From Rikenellaceae bacterium (lineage in GTDB: Bacteria; Bacteroidota; Bacteroidia; Bacteroidales; UBA932): a stretch of 14,817 nt of DNA. The notes under the pieces were generated by a model. The model was not told the origin of the DNA and made no database searches. It worked only from the letters and a program-made list of their open reading frames with translations. This document shows positions 1 to 6,109 of this stretch, piece by piece. The position numbers were made by a program, and so were the translations under genes. The stretch's first letter is position 1. Every line of letters begins with the position of its first letter. The stretch lies in assembly GCA_900769905.1 (NCBI GenBank), contig CAAGIL010000092.1:1-14817 (forward strand), read 5' to 3'.

Positions 1-888
1 ACCCAGCCGATAGAAGAGCTTCCCCCTGTGAGTAGATGTCCGTCGATTGAAACGAAAGGCGAACTCGTCGAGATACTCCGCAAGATGGTGCGGCGTAACC
101 GACCCTTGGTGGGTCCCGAGCAGCCAACGCTTCACGAGTGATATGACAAGGTGGACATGTTCTAATCGGCTTTGGTTGTCATCCACTTGTTTTGACTTCC
201 CAGATTGCACATATGCTTCATGTCTGTATCCTATGCCGTTGAGAAAGTTGTAGGATTTCAGACCGTCAGTGACAATGGTAGCACCAGGCTTTATGTACTC
301 ATCAACAAAAGGCCGAATGTTGGCGGATGTAGCGCGGTCGATGATCCGGAACCTTACACGACCAAGCTTTTTTGAAGATTCTCCCTCAATTGCGACAAGA
401 ACGAGCGTTTTTGCTTCGGCTCCTCTTCCACGTTTACCTTCTTTTTGACCACCAATATACGTTTCGTCCAGTTCGATTCGTCCATTAAGTTGTTCTCGGC
501 CAGATCGGATCATGACACTGCGCAGCTTTTGCAACCACGCCCAAGATGTCTGGTAGCTGCCAAATCCAAAAGCATCGTGAAAGTTTTGTGCGCTCATTCC
601 TGTCTTCTGTGCCATCAACAACCACATGACATGAAACCAGAGCCGAAGGCTTTTGTGCCCATCTTCGAAAACAGTCCCAGTTCGAACTGAACACTTGAAC
701 TCACATTTCTTGCATCGACGCAGACCGTTAGCAGTCTTCCAATACTCTTGGCCTCCGCACTTTGGGCAAACAAATCCTTCCGGCCATCGAATCCACTCAA
801 GATAATCGCGACAGTCATCCTCGGTTTGAAACCAGTCGAGGAACTCCTCGTAGTTCTTCGGAAACGGTTGTTCTGTAGACGCTTTCAT
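1..888 (-). CDS. IS1595 family (ISXO2-like) transposase, C-terminus cut by window edge
   Basis: This gene moves the insertion sequence by DNA cleavage and strand transfer. The frame is open from the ATG at 888 to base 1, giving 296 residues with no stop. An N-terminal zinc ribbon is visible (CPKC at 41-44 and CKKC at 59-62), as is usual for this family. The catalytic domain follows: the first Asp is in LDETYIGG (D141), followed by a Lys/Arg/Gly-rich stretch, and the second is in TDGLKSY (D208). The third acidic or Asn residue should fall near HLVISLVKRWLLGTHQG (246-262), but I cannot fix it. The last residues seen, RGKLFYRLG, match the usual extreme C-terminus of the family, so only a few residues should be missing. 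The gene appears intact as far as it can be read. It is not part of the Rhs operon upstream; it has its own promoter. Confidence 0.92.
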   Translation of the reverse strand, partial: MKASTEQPFPKNYEEFLDWFQTEDDCRDYLEWIRWPEGFVCPKCGGQEYWKTANGLRRCKKCEFKCSVRTGTVFEDGHKSLRLWFHVMWLLMAQKTGMSAQNFHDAFGFGSYQTSWAWLQKLRSVMIRSGREQLNGRIELDETYIGGQKEGKRGRGAEAKTLVLVAIEGESSKKLGRVRFRIIDRATSANIRPFVDEYIKPGATIVTDGLKSYNFLNGIGYRHEAYVQSGKSKQVDDNQSRLEHVHLVISLVKRWLLGTHQGSVTPHHLAEYLDEFAFRFNRRTSTHRGKLFYRLG

Positions 889-895
889 GCTGAAA

Positions 896-924
896 ATGAT
901 ATCACGACGCGCCACGCCAGTCAA
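896..924 (-). promoter_or_regulatory. Sigma-70-like promoter of the IS1595 transposase
   Basis: On the minus strand TTGACT (919-924) is followed after exactly 17 bases by TATCAT (896-901). Each hexamer matches five of six consensus positions. The transposase ATG starts only 7 bases after the -10 box, so the transcript should be leaderless or nearly so, and no Shine-Dalgarno sequence is seen. The -35 box directly abuts the stop codon of the lipoprotein frame (925-927), which places the insertion end just upstream. Confidence 0.65.
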
Positions 925-1152
925 TCAGCCACCCAGTCTCAAAAGTCCATTGTCCTCGACACTCCACCGGAGTGGGAGCAGTCCGATAACCGTTGCCGCA
1001 TGCCCAGTTCCGCCCTTCTCCAGCAACATGGCCGCACCATGAGTCCGGTTGCCTCCAGCCCAAAATCCAACGTACTTTCCGCTCTGAAGCGACGAGCATC
1101 CGACGACAAGGCCTAATCCAGTCAGGAATATCGTCCACACCCTAAAATTCAT
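925..1152 (-). CDS. Small lipoprotein, probably truncated by the IS insertion
   Basis: This 75-residue frame encodes a short signal peptide ending in a lipobox-like LVVGC with the lipidated Cys at position 19, followed by Ser-Ser. It should therefore be exported and anchored in a membrane. A clear ribosome binding site, AAGGAAGG at 1162-1169, sits 9 bases before the ATG. The body has a Gly-rich stretch (GKYVGFWAGG, then GGTGHAA) and ends at WSVEDNGLLRLGG. The stop codon touches the transposase -35 box, so the last few residues and the stop probably come from the IS. I do not recognise the family. It is the last gene of the orphan Rhs cassette, 60 bases after the SUKH gene, so it may have been a further immunity or accessory factor. 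The function is inference. Confidence 0.6.
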   Translation of the reverse strand: MNFRVWTIFLTGLGLVVGCSSLQSGKYVGFWAGGNRTHGAAMLLEKGGTGHAATVIGLLPLRWSVEDNGLLRLGG

Positions 1153-1161
1153 TCTGCAAGA

Positions 1162-1169
1162 CCTTCCTT
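1162..1169 (-). promoter_or_regulatory. Ribosome binding site of the lipoprotein gene
   Basis: AAGGAAGG on the minus strand lies 9 bases upstream of the ATG at 1152. It is the best Shine-Dalgarno match in this half of the window and supports the lipoprotein frame as a real gene. Confidence 0.6.
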
Positions 1170-1212
1170 ATCTAAACAACCAGACCTTCTCTATGAGGTA
1201 AATCACTCAACC

Positions 1213-2142
1213 TTAAGCTCGTCCCTTGACGGACCATCCCAATTCCTTTGCGTGGTAGTTATCCCCCGGCATCGTCCACAAGAGGTTCGAGTCATGAAAG
1301 AAACTACCTAACGTTGGTGAGATTGCAATATACTTATCTTGGAATCTACACGAGGAAGAGTCGTCAACTTCCTCATGAGTTATATAGCCCACCTCCAGAC
1401 TGGCGGTCTTCAAATTTATCACAATAAAATCGCCATTGGCACAGCTTCCTATCATAAGAAATCCGCTCTCGACCATTCTATGCCAACAGTCATTCATCGC
1501 CATCAAATCGCGAGCATCGTAAAGATCCCCTGTTCCTGCCATAATTTCGGATGTGGGCATGAACCACGAAAACAATTTTTCTGCTTCCGTTGAAAGTTCA
1601 TACTTTTTCATCCATTGCAAAAAAGTTTCGTCAGGATTTGAGTAAGCCCCCTGGCCAGCAGAGCATAGCACATCAAGCAATCGCTTGAAATCCAGCTCGA
1701 AGAAATCAGGAACAAGATATTCTGATGATCCATCTTGATCGTCCAGGATCTCCCCTTGCAAAAACTCACACAGGTCCGCCGACACCTCTACCGGATCTCC
1801 AGTCTCTTGATCTTCCGGATTATAGTCCTGCTCGGCTTCCGCCACAGCCATAGTCTTGACATTTAGCAAGATCAAATTATACTTTAGGCGACAACCGATA
1901 ACGACCCAATCAGTTCGTCGTTCAAAATCAAATACGGCATTACGAGCCATGATCTGAACTTCGTCAAACAGGATTCCATCCCTCAGTGCTATCTGTCCGC
2001 TAAATCTGAAATCTCTGAATAGAGAAACAACCAGTTCACTTGCATTCCTATCCTTCAGAAACAGCAAGAACCGACAGGATGACGAACAGTTCAATCCTTT
2101 GTACGAAGAATCAGATCTAGCGACAACACCTGAGATATTCAT
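1213..2142 (-). CDS. Immunity protein with two tandem SUKH (SMI1/KNR4-like) domains
   Basis: SUKH proteins bind and neutralise cognate polymorphic toxins in the cytoplasm. The chosen ATG at 2142 gives 309 residues and is preceded by a G-rich ribosome site (2151-2160) and by the stop of the 190-aa gene only 7 bases upstream. A frame start at 2166 would overlap that gene and has no ribosome site. The C-terminal half shows the SUKH signature: GFLMIGSCANGDFIVINL (about 217-234), then VGYITHEE, then ISPTLGSFF near the end. The N-terminal half repeats the pattern in a more diverged form: WVVIGCRLKYNLILLNV (79-95), then VSADLCEFLQG. The helix before each also matches (I-x-G-x-L-x-D with MA-x-N). A very acidic linker (about 95-145) joins the halves. 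No signal peptide is seen. The SUKH call is from motif memory, and the cognate toxin is inferred to be the orphan Rhs tip. Confidence 0.72.
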   Translation of the reverse strand: MNISGVVARSDSSYKGLNCSSSCRFLLFLKDRNASELVVSLFRDFRFSGQIALRDGILFDEVQIMARNAVFDFERRTDWVVIGCRLKYNLILLNVKTMAVAEAEQDYNPEDQETGDPVEVSADLCEFLQGEILDDQDGSSEYLVPDFFELDFKRLLDVLCSAGQGAYSNPDETFLQWMKKYELSTEAEKLFSWFMPTSEIMAGTGDLYDARDLMAMNDCWHRMVESGFLMIGSCANGDFIVINLKTASLEVGYITHEEVDDSSSCRFQDKYIAISPTLGSFFHDSNLLWTMPGDNYHAKELGWSVKGRA

Positions 2143-2149
2143 AAAGATG

Positions 2150-2722
2150 TCACCCCCACCGAACAAGACGCCCCAAACGCGCCCAGATTGATAAACGCGG
2201 CCTTGCTTTAGCCTCTATTGTCGGTCGCAATTTCCACTTCATTTTTGAGCACAGAGAATCAATGCCTTGTTCTAGAGTCGTGGTGACGTCTACTTCTGAA
2301 TAGACAGATACAGTATAGGAATCCGAATAAGGAGGTGGTCCACCTACAGCGACCCAGAACTCCGTTTCAAGAGAAGCAACCAGAACACCAGCCTTGTAAA
2401 GCATCCACCTTATAGGGATGAGCGAGTCCAAGGACTCTTCTTCACCCATCTGTTTAAGCAACACCTCGCGGATCAATTTCGCATAGTCTTCAGACTCAAG
2501 TACTCGACCATCTTCCAATAAAGCCGTTGCCTTATTCACGCACAACGCGTTTCTTGCAATCCCACAAATCTCGGAGTACGCTTTGAGCAATCCATGAATG
2601 TCATCGCACAACATCAAGGGCAGCACCACGGCAACTCGATGAAGAGTCCGTCGCGCCCAAAAATCGCGAGGAGGATCGACATAATTGTCGAAGCCCCGAG
2701 TCACGCATACGCTACTGTTCAT
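2150..2722 (-). CDS. Unknown 190-aa protein coupled to the orphan Rhs tip, candidate immunity
   Basis: I do not recognise this protein. It has 190 residues, no signal peptide and no clear transmembrane segment. The N-terminal third contains a hydrophobic run (VAVVLPLMLCDDIHGLLKAY) that reads as a packed helix. The middle is mixed with acidic patches (MGEEESLDSL), then come a predicted beta segment (ETEFWVAVGG, then TVSVYSEVDV) and a basic, Arg-rich tail ending RLGRLVRWG. Its ATG lies inside the end of the Rhs fragment, overlapping by 11 bases in a different frame, and its stop lies 7 bases from the SUKH gene. That coupling to a toxin tip is typical of cognate immunity genes, so immunity to the orphan tip is the leading guess. 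No weak or strong promoter is visible between the genes. Confidence 0.7.
   Translation of the reverse strand: MNSSVCVTRGFDNYVDPPRDFWARRTLHRVAVVLPLMLCDDIHGLLKAYSEICGIARNALCVNKATALLEDGRVLESEDYAKLIREVLLKQMGEEESLDSLIPIRWMLYKAGVLVASLETEFWVAVGGPPPYSDSYTVSVYSEVDVTTTLEQGIDSLCSKMKWKLRPTIEAKARPRLSIWARLGRLVRWG
2151..2160 (-). promoter_or_regulatory. G-rich ribosome binding site deciding the SUKH gene start
   Basis: GGTGGGGGTG on the minus strand sits 8 to 10 bases before the ATG at 2142 and overlaps the TGA stop of the upstream gene (2150-2152). This supports translational coupling and favours the 2142 start over 2166. Confidence 0.45.
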
Positions 2723-3452
2723 TACAAATCATCCACTCTTCTTTTTCCAACTGAGTAAAGGTCCAGTCATAGACAGTTTCAGTCACCTTTTGACCGACAA
2801 AACAGCCAACAATGCCACCTCCGAGTCCGCCAAAGAAGCCTCCTACCACAACACCAGCAGGCACCGTAACAGTCTCCTCTGGAACGACCGCCTGAGGCCC
2901 TAGATTGCCAGCTACAATTGCAACTGCAGCTCCCAATTTCGCGCCACCCTGAGCACCTAGCCTAGCTCCAGCAAGAGCACCCGCCAGACCACCAATCTGC
3001 TTTGTAATTTCCCGAGCCTTATCCTCTGCTTTATATACATCATATACAGAATATGCTGCGCTAACACAGAACAGTGGCTTGCCTGACAGCTTGAATATTG
3101 TAAGCGCCTTCCCCGTGACCGCTGCAGATTTTTGGATTGAGTGGTTTGCGGCCTTAAGCTCACGAATTTTACCAAATCCACTAGTCTTATTATAATGCCA
3201 CGCTGGTTGCCCTTGCGTTTGATCAAGTCCATGGTAATCAAGACGAAACACCTTCTTTGGGTTGTCCGCGCGATAAATTAACAAACTTGATGTACTACCC
3301 GACTTAGGTGCCCACATACCTTTTTGCGGTTCTCCAGTTACATAAAAAAGCTCTCCTGACAGTCGTAATGCCGTTTTGCCTTTTAACGAAATTTGCCAAC
3401 CTGCCCATCCTGGTCCAACACCTTCGACAATTACTTTAGCGTCAGAACAGCC
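2712..3452 (-). other. Variable toxin tip of the orphan Rhs, family not recognised
   Basis: This is the segment after the core motif FDSVG, about 245 residues. The first half is soluble and contains FRLDYH (544-549), then AWHYN (559-563) and NHS (578-580), a cluster of His, Asp and Tyr that could form a nuclease or other hydrolase site. The second half (about 597-705) has a hydrophobic segment (SAAYSVYDVY) and two long Gly/Ala zippers (GGLAGALAGARLGAQGG, then GGFFGGLGGGIVG), as in membrane-inserting modules. The combination fits either an enzyme with a translocation or membrane module, or a pore former. I cannot assign a known catalytic family. GC content falls from 34 of 60 bases (3661-3720) to 22 of 60 (3001-3060). 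Confidence 0.55.
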
Positions 3453-4877
3453 AACGCTATCGAACCTATACAAAGAACAATTAGAACAAAAAGCATAAAG
3501 ATTCAATCCACCAGATTCTGCTATTGGATCACTAGTCATCCACGCGGAAGAATCCGGGCTATAATATCTTAGACCATAATAATAGAGTCCACTTTCACGA
3601 TCGCAATACTTCGTGGAATACCGAAGCGTGAATGCGTCCGCCATTGCCCCTTCCTGTGCGATCGCCTTGCCGAAGGCGTTGTAGGTATATGAGGCGACGA
3701 GATTGCCGTTGGCATCCCAGTAGCCGAGGATGTTGCCGTAGGCGTCGGCGTACGGGACGTAGATCGCACCGTTGCGCTTCAGGTAGAGAAGCCCTCCGAT
3801 TCCCGCCGCGCCGTTGCGCCTGCCGGAGATGTCCTTGCCCCAGACGTATTCGATTTCGCCAACCATCGAATCGGCGTGCGTGATGTGCTCGTAGACGAGC
3901 AGCCAGCCGTCATAGAAGTAGCGGTGCGTTCCGTCGGCGGCAACCTTCTCCACGCGACGTCCCTGCGCATCGTAGGACATTGTCGCAACCGCCACGCCAT
4001 TCGAGGCGACGGAGGTGAGTCGGCGACCGGAATCGTAGGCGTACGTCCACGGGCCGAATGTCGTCAGGCTTCCGTCCGCATCGTAGGCGACTGAAACGGG
4101 TTCGCCCTCCTGCGCAGCGTCTGCCGTTCGCACGATCGACGCATACTGATTCCGCGCATTCGACGCGTAAGCCGTATTCGCGAACGGATCGGTCGAGGTG
4201 ACGTGCGTACCGATGTCATTGTAAACATGCGTCTCAAACTGCCCGCCGACCGTCGCCGATACGACCTCGCCGCGCGCATTATAGCCGAAGACGTCATTGT
4301 TGCGTGCCGAAGGACGCCCCATCGAATCATAGGAATAGATGATGCAGTCGTCATGATCGCCTTGCGCATACCAGACGCCGTCCACCAGTCCGCGTCGGTA
4401 CCAGTCATGGGAAGCCCACCTGTCGAATGTACGACTGCCAACCGTCATCTCATAGCCTTCATCCAGCCAGTCGTTGCTGAAACGATATCGGGCGGACGCA
4501 CCGGGAGTGGTCACGGATGCGAGATGCGTCCCGTTCGTGTAGGCGAACAACGATCCAATGCCGCCGACACGCGCAAACGAGACCTGACGCCCGAATTCGT
4601 CTGATGTCCGGCGCAATACCACGCTCACGCCATCGACAGTCTGCACCTCGTTGGTCGCAAGGCCGAGTCGATCAAGCGAATACGAGACCTGCGCAACGGC
4701 GTTCGATTCAAGCACGATACGTTCGAAGGCATCGTGCTCGAAGAAAGCATCCTGAACACCGTCGCTGGAGATCACGCCGACGAGACATCGCGACGAATCG
4801 TAGACGCACTCCTTCCACGCTCCGCTCGCCTCGGTCGTCCGCAAGGGAAGCCCATCGGGCATATAGGTGTAGCTCAC
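2712..4877 (-). CDS. Orphan (displaced) Rhs C-terminal fragment with an alternative toxin tip
   Basis: The fragment covers only the last part of an Rhs/YD-repeat protein. YD repeats (residues 1 to about 400) lead to the conserved core: GGLLYL, then STKY, then LRYYSPDSSAWMTSDPI, with the paired aspartates D450 (DPI) and D473 (FDSVG). The variable tip (about 477-721) follows. The Rhs homology actually starts at 4895 (YADGS), directly after the nuclease stop codon and in the same frame. The first usable codon is a GTG at 4877, with no good ribosome site, so it may not be translated as it stands. It aligns with the last ~709 residues of the giant Rhs (from its residue ~1708) but is clearly diverged, so it is not a recent duplicate. 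Displaced tips like this act as reserves that recombine into the full-length gene in Rhs/CDI loci (known for the families; inferred here). Confidence 0.85.
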   Translation of the reverse strand: MSYTYMPDGLPLRTTEASGAWKECVYDSSRCLVGVISSDGVQDAFFEHDAFERIVLESNAVAQVSYSLDRLGLATNEVQTVDGVSVVLRRTSDEFGRQVSFARVGGIGSLFAYTNGTHLASVTTPGASARYRFSNDWLDEGYEMTVGSRTFDRWASHDWYRRGLVDGVWYAQGDHDDCIIYSYDSMGRPSARNNDVFGYNARGEVVSATVGGQFETHVYNDIGTHVTSTDPFANTAYASNARNQYASIVRTADAAQEGEPVSVAYDADGSLTTFGPWTYAYDSGRRLTSVASNGVAVATMSYDAQGRRVEKVAADGTHRYFYDGWLLVYEHITHADSMVGEIEYVWGKDISGRRNGAAGIGGLLYLKRNGAIYVPYADAYGNILGYWDANGNLVASYTYNAFGKAIAQEGAMADAFTLRYSTKYCDRESGLYYYGLRYYSPDSSAWMTSDPIAESGGLNLYAFCSNCSLYRFDSVGCSDAKVIVEGVGPGWAGWQISLKGKTALRLSGELFYVTGEPQKGMWAPKSGSTSSLLIYRADNPKKVFRLDYHGLDQTQGQPAWHYNKTSGFGKIRELKAANHSIQKSAAVTGKALTIFKLSGKPLFCVSAAYSVYDVYKAEDKAREITKQIGGLAGALAGARLGAQGGAKLGAAVAIVAGNLGPQAVVPEETVTVPAGVVVGGFFGGLGGGIVGCFVGQKVTETVYDWTFTQLEKEEWMICNEQ

Positions 4878-4892
4878 GACCGATCCGTCCGC

Positions 4893-4898
4893 ATATTA
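4893..4898 (-). other. Junction: nuclease stop codon fused in frame to orphan Rhs
   Basis: The TAA at 4898-4896 ends the HNH nuclease after GNR. The next codon, TAT at 4895, begins the Rhs motif YADGS in the same reading frame. There is no spacer, ribosome site or promoter, so the join marks a recombination or insertion breakpoint. The nuclease C-terminus appears complete and the Rhs fragment has lost everything upstream. Confidence 0.8.
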
Positions 4899-6059
4899 CC
4901 GATTTCCCTTTGCCCTATTGTGTGTTCGACAAAGCATCTGACAATTCTTGATGTCCGTCGCCCCGCCTTTCGACCACGGTGTGACATGGTCGGCATCCAT
5001 TTCATTGAACTTCCAGATGCGTTTTGCATTCGCGTCATGCCCAAGGGCGCAAAGCGGACAGTTTGAAACACCTTTCTTCTTTGCAGCAGCCGTCTGCTTT
5101 GCATAGACGACTTTCGTTTCTCTGGTGTTGAACACACGAACATCCAAGAGTCGAGGCTCTTTCTCACCACCAAGGACATACTCGAAGATCCCCTTCCGAC
5201 TACGCACATACTCATCCGCAAAGAGAGCCTTCACCCGCGTCCAGACAGAATCTGGATCGTAGGCATTCGCGTGGTAGGTTTCGTAGAGCCGCCCCCAATC
5301 GAGTCCGCACATCTCATCTTCCACCCCCTTGAAGACCGTCGCCACCCAATCGATGACCGTGCGGAAGTAGGTCGACAGTTCGAGGATGTTCGCATCGAAC
5401 CGATGATGCGCCATATAGCCGTCAACATCATCGTGACTCACCCAACGAAGCGCTTCGGCCAGAATCTCCTGACGCTTCTCGTTACCCTTCACATACGCCT
5501 TCCATTTCTGCAGCAACGGCTTCATGGAATTGGAGAACTCCTCCTTCGCCGCTGTCACGAAGGGCCCCGAATAGATGGCGTTCAGAAGTTCTTGTTCGTT
5601 GAGCGGAATGCCGGCGATGTTGATCGTCTTGAACCACGCCTTGATCTCACTCTCTTCACCCGTGCAAACATAGATGGTCAACCTCGTTTTCAAAAGAAGC
5701 GACTTCTTGTCCGCAGGAAGACTCGAGAAGTTGCGTTCGTGTCCGTCTGGGTCGGGATAGGCGAACTTGTCCGTCAGGAAACGTCCGATGCTCGTGATAC
5801 GCTGCTGTCCGTCCAACACTTCGTACTTGCCGTTCGCCGCCTTGACGAAATAGAGCAGCCCGATTGGGTATTCCTTCAGAAGCGAATCAATTACCGCCAC
5901 ATCACGCTTGCCATCGGCATAGATGTAGTTACGCTGGTATTCGGGTTGAATGACAAGCTGCCCGCCTCAACCGAACAGCCCTTTCCCTTCCAGCTCACTG
6001 TATTGGAACCCTTTGCAAATATCCTCGACAGTTACATCAGTCAGCAATTCGGTTTTCAT
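4896..6059 (-). pseudogene. DUF262 (ParB-like) + HNH nuclease, interrupted by in-frame UGA
   Basis: The full frame from the ATG at 6059 is 387 codons and matches a DUF262/HNH endonuclease family. The N-terminal DUF262 domain has IQPEYQR (37-43) and DGQQR (83-87), the ParB/GmrS-like NTP-binding and hydrolysis motifs. The C-terminal HNH domain has a CPLC knuckle (334-337), DADH (355-358), N372 and CRTHN with H380. Codon 31 (5969-5967) is TGA, between GLFG and GGQL. Family members usually read about GLFGLSGKL here. One lost T and one gained G nearby would turn such a sequence into this one while keeping frame, so the stop looks like a pair of compensating indels. The next start (GTG at 5900) would omit the IQPEYQR motif, so the product is probably inactive unless the UGA is read through or is a sequencing error. 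The methyltransferase gene lies 38 bases upstream, making this the likely restriction partner. Confidence 0.8.
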
Positions 6060-6082
6060 AGATGAGCCATCTTCTCTTTCAG

Positions 6083-6109
6083 ACAGGATTTACAGGATTA
6101 ACAGGATTT
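6083..6109 (+). repeat. Three tandem 9-bp units ACAGGATT(T/A)
   Basis: Three contiguous nonamers occur: ACAGGATTT (6083-6091), ACAGGATTA (6092-6100) and ACAGGATTT (6101-6109). On the minus strand they read AATCCTGT repeated and supply the last three sense codons (KSC, 6109-6101) and the TAA stop (6100-6098) of the methyltransferase. The rest fills the 38-base gap before the nuclease gene. Similar ACAGGATT arrays are known as dispersed short repeats in many environmental bacterial genomes (from memory). Three units with no spacers are not a CRISPR. Confidence 0.85.

Larger units (their letters stand above)
1..945 (-). mobile_element. IS1595-family insertion sequence, partial, cut by window edge
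   Basis: The element contains an ISXO2/IS1595-type transposase gene reading off the left edge and a strong promoter just inside its transcription-upstream end. The outer boundary on the high-coordinate side is not certain. It must lie beyond the promoter at 896-924 and probably falls within about 928-950, where the small lipoprotein frame is interrupted. The other terminal inverted repeat would lie left of base 1, so neither the inverted repeats nor a target-site duplication can be checked here. The given end coordinate is an estimate. Confidence 0.7.

Noticed and set aside
928..950. Exact IS1595 terminal inverted repeat
   Set aside because: Only one end of the element is in the window, so an inverted repeat cannot be matched and the boundary remains an estimate.
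748..1116. Plus-strand open frame of 122 codons
   Set aside because: It spans the transposase start, the IS promoter and the lipoprotein on the other strand and has no domain-like sequence.
2712..4877. Orphan Rhs as a recent duplication of the long Rhs gene
   Set aside because: The two share the motif order, but most residues between motifs differ, and the tips and downstream genes are unrelated.
5967..5969. Alternative genetic code with UGA as Gly or Trp
   Set aside because: The 2,416-codon Rhs frame has no internal UGA, and three other genes end with UGA at sensible positions, so UGA is a stop here.
5271..6065. Plus-strand open frame of 264 codons
   Set aside because: It is antisense to the DUF262-HNH gene, which has clear motifs; no independent support.
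6083..6109. CRISPR array
   Set aside because: Only three 9-bp units with no spacers, and no cas genes in the window.
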